A stretch of DNA of 64,000 nucleotides from NCBI RefSeq assembly GCF_018613695.1, contig NZ_JAGGPR010000008.1, forward strand, positions 273,894-337,893, in the 5' to 3' direction. The stretch comes from Arthrobacter sp. ISL-95 (GTDB lineage Bacteria; Actinomycetota; Actinomycetes; Actinomycetales; Micrococcaceae). Below the pieces are notes generated by a model. That model ran no database searches. It had not been told where the DNA came from and saw only the letters and a program-made list of their open reading frames with translations. Shown here one piece after another: positions 62,195-64,000 of the stretch (position 1 is its first letter; every line of letters begins with the position of its first letter). The position numbers and the translations under genes are program-made.

Positions 62195-63102
62195 GCACGG
62201 AATTCACGCTGAGCGCGGGCGGTTACACAGCAGTTGTGACCGCCCGCGCGGCCGCGCTGCGCGTTCTGCAGTATGAGGGCCGGGATCTCGTTGTTCCATT
62301 TCCGGAGGGTGGTCCCATCCCGGACTACCGCGGCGTCATTGCCGCGCCGTGGCCCAACAGGATCGCGGACGGCACGTACAGTTTCGACGGCGTCGAGCAC
62401 CAGGTGCCGATCAACGAACCTGAGCGGGCAACTGCCTTGCACGGGCTCGCCTTCGCGCTCGACTGGGCGGTGAAAGAGTCCGACGCCGGCGCGCTTACCT
62501 TGACGTGCACGGTGGGGCCCACCGCGGGATACCCGTTCGTGCTTGAGCTTTCGGCCCGGTTCACGCTGGATAAGGCCGGTCTGCACACCTCCATCACTGC
62601 CCGGAACGCCGCTGATGTCGCCGCTCCCTACGGAGTGTGCCCGCACCCGTACCTCGTGGCCGGCTCGTCGCCGCTGGACGAATGGGTTCTCGAGTTTGAC
62701 GCCGACTCTTTCCTGGACGTCACGCCGGACCGGCTACTGCCCGTTGGCGTTGTTCCCGTGGACGGCCACGCTTTCGACTTCCGTTCCGCGCGCGCCATCG
62801 GCAGCACCGAGATCGATCACGCCTTTACGGGAATAGCGTTCGACGGCGGTCTGGCGCGGTTGTCGCTGCGCGACCCGGCGGGCACCGGCGTCGGGACGTC
62901 CGGGGTAGGGATGTCGTGGGACGAAAGCTGCCCGTGGCTGCAAATCCACACGGCCGACAAGCCAGCGCCGATCCCCAGCCGGATCGGCCTTGCCGTGGAG
63001 CCCATGACCTGCCCGCCGGACGCCTTCAACAGCGGCACGGACCTGATCCGGCTGGAACCGGGCGCCCAGCACACGGCGTCCTGGAGCATCTACGCCCTGT
63101 AG
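62191..63102 (+). CDS. Aldose 1-epimerase family protein
   Basis: The 303-residue protein has the galactose-mutarotase fold. Key positions are ALHGLAF (His), [17 protein letters not shown] (catalytic His and binding Asp) and [16 protein letters not shown] (catalytic Glu). It interconverts alpha and beta anomers of aldoses; placed at the end of the ara operon it probably acts on L-arabinose. GTG start overlaps the araA stop (GTGA). Confidence 0.9.
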   Translation: MSTEFTLSAGGYTAVVTARAAALRVLQYEGRDLVVPFPEGGPIPDYRGVIAAPWPNRIADGTYSFDGVEHQVPINEPERATALHGLAFALDWAVKESDAGALTLTCTVGPTAGYPFVLELSARFTLDKAGLHTSITARNAADVAAPYGVCPHPYLVAGSSPLDEWVLEFDADSFLDVTPDRLLPVGVVPVDGHAFDFRSARAIGSTEIDHAFTGIAFDGGLARLSLRDPAGTGVGTSGVGMSWDESCPWLQIHTADKPAPIPSRIGLAVEPMTCPPDAFNSGTDLIRLEPGAQHTASWSIYAL

Positions 63103-63103
63103 C

Positions 63104-63173
63104 CACCCAACTAAGTAGCAGTTAAGCGCGTTTTGACCACTCAAAACGCGCTTAACTGCGACTCAGTTGGGTG
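63104..63173. terminator. Composite bidirectional hairpin after the ara operon
   Basis: The inner stem is a perfect 19-bp pair, GCAGTTAAGCGCGTTTTGA (63118-63136) with its complement (63141-63159), loop CCAC. The outer stem is CACCCAACT (63104-63112) with AGTTGGGTG (63165-63173). It separates two convergent genes. Confidence 0.85.
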
Positions 63174-63182
63174 CGCGGGGAC

Positions 63183-64000
63183 TTAACTGCCAGCGCCCGC
63201 AGTGCTTTGGCGGACCACCAGTTCGGGCGTGAACACCACGGACCGGTGCTTGGTTCCGCCGCTCTCCTGTTCCTCCGCGAGCAACTCGATGGCGGTCCGG
63301 CCCAAGGCCTCGGTGGGCTGGCGGATGGAGGACAAGGGGACTACGGCGGAGATGGCGAAGTCGATGTCGTCATAGCCGATCAGCGCGATGTCCTCGGGAA
63401 TCCGAACCGTCCGCAACATGGTCAGCGACTGCATGACACCCAGCGCCAGGAGGTCGTTGGAGCAGAACACCGCTTCAGGCCGAAGCTCCGGGGCACGTTC
63501 CACCAAGCTGTTACCCACCTGCCGTCCGGCCAGCACGGTCTGACCGGCGGAGTCCAGAACTTCAACACTGGCATCCGACACTTCGGCCACAGCACGCTGC
63601 GCGCCCTTGAGTCGGCTGGCCACCTGGCGAATGGAGGGCGTACCAACAAAGGCCAGACGACGGCGGCCCAGGTCCAGCACGTGCTTGGCGGCCAGGTACC
63701 CGCCTTCCTCGTCATCCACGGAGACTGAGCTGCAGCGATCGGTGTCCGCGAGTTCGTCCACCAGGACGGTGGGCACACCGCGTTCGCGGAGGGTATCGAT
63801 CCGCTCCGCCACATTGCCTACGGGAGAGATCAGCAGGCCCTGGACGCGCTGCTCTTGGAAAAGGTCCATGTAGTGGGCTTCGCGCGAGGCATCTTGCCCG
63901 CTGTCCCCCACCAGTACGACGCTGCCCAGGGCCGTTGCCGCATCTTCCGCCGCGCGAGCCACGGAGGAGAAGAAGGGGTTCCCAACGTCCAGCACGATCA
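63183..64000 (-). CDS. LacI-family regulator, N-terminus cut by the window edge
   Basis: About 272 residues of the effector domain are visible, ending at 63183. Typical parts are VGNPFFSSVARAAEDAA, QGLLISPVGN, VSVDDEEGGYLAAKHVL, VFCSNDLLALGVMQSL and IALIGYDDIDFA. The helix-turn-helix lies beyond position 64000. It is convergent with the ara operon; which genes it controls is not visible here. Confidence 0.9.
   Translation of the reverse strand, partial: IVLDVGNPFFSSVARAAEDAATALGSVVLVGDSGQDASREAHYMDLFQEQRVQGLLISPVGNVAERIDTLRERGVPTVLVDELADTDRCSSVSVDDEEGGYLAAKHVLDLGRRRLAFVGTPSIRQVASRLKGAQRAVAEVSDASVEVLDSAGQTVLAGRQVGNSLVERAPELRPEAVFCSNDLLALGVMQSLTMLRTVRIPEDIALIGYDDIDFAISAVVPLSSIRQPTEALGRTAIELLAEEQESGGTKHRSVVFTPELVVRQSTAGAGS

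Overview
The window looks like chromosomal DNA of a high-GC actinobacterium of the Micrococcaceae. Arthrobacter or Paenarthrobacter fits best. Supporting signs are GTG and TTG starts, ATGA and TAATG gene overlaps, a SAM-IV-type riboswitch, an IdeR/DtxR-type iron box, a fused Mrp antiporter operon, and xylose and arabinose genes with LacI/ROK regulators. This genus call is inference from gene content; no 16S rRNA gene is present. I see no prophage, insertion sequence, CRISPR array or plasmid function. One tRNA gene (Gly, CCC) is present.

Layout. 1-2.0 kb: the end of an aminotransferase class IV gene, then an amino-acid permease. 2.05-2.52 kb: a duplicated block of composite hairpins. 2.5-11.3 kb: an AhpD-like protein and a sulfur-linked region. 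That region holds a tightly overlapping minus-strand operon (flavin monooxygenase, a divergent HAL-like lyase lacking the MIO tripeptide, a cysteine-synthase-like enzyme). It is divergent from a SulP permease, which is followed by a SAM-IV riboswitch and DUF1737-rhodanese-metZ. 11.4-14.6 kb: an HTH-MurA fusion and a WXG100-like/DUF6973-like secreted protein overlapping a lipoprotein. 14.6-18.3 kb: a small iron-box cluster (siderophore-interacting protein, penicillin-acylase-family hydrolase, IucB-like acyltransferase). 18.3-21.5 kb: a ykoEDC-type ECF transporter under a TPP riboswitch. 22.8-29.2 kb: a complete Mrp Na+/H+ antiporter operon (A/B fused, C, D, E, F, G). 29.4-32.5 kb: an Atg22-like MFS protein and a KhtTU-like cation/proton antiporter pair.

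32.5-33.9 kb: a DUF559 gene bracketed by four palindromic repeat units. 33.9-38.9 kb: dcd and two secreted proteins (CAP domain; VanY peptidase) sharing a C-terminal FG-GAP-like domain. 38.9-43.6 kb: tRNA-Gly, a lysine-rich microprotein overlapping an N5-(carboxyethyl)ornithine-synthase-like gene, an MFS/LysR pair and a GNAT. 43.6-44.55 kb: a non-coding nested repeat array of about 950 bp. 44.6-50.6 kb: a sugar-catabolic regulon (two TIM-barrel isomerases, Gfo/Idh dehydrogenase, DUF993 aldolase-like protein, esterase, LacI regulator) tied together by three near-identical operators. 50.6-52.7 kb: small genes, a decayed globin and a YihY protein. 52.8-64 kb: a pentose block: ROK regulator, xylA, xylB, a LacI regulator, araB-araD-araA-aldose epimerase, and a second LacI gene cut by the window edge.

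How the genes work together. The main functional themes are sulfur amino-acid supply (3.4-11.3 kb), iron acquisition (14.6-18.3 kb), cation and pH homeostasis (22.8-32.5 kb), and regulated sugar catabolism (44.6-64 kb), where isomerases and kinases feed the pentose phosphate pathway. No sugar transporter is encoded next to the sugar genes in this window. The best candidates for undescribed biology are the MIO-less lyase operon, the iron-box cluster, the WXG100/lipoprotein pair and the orphan sugar regulon.
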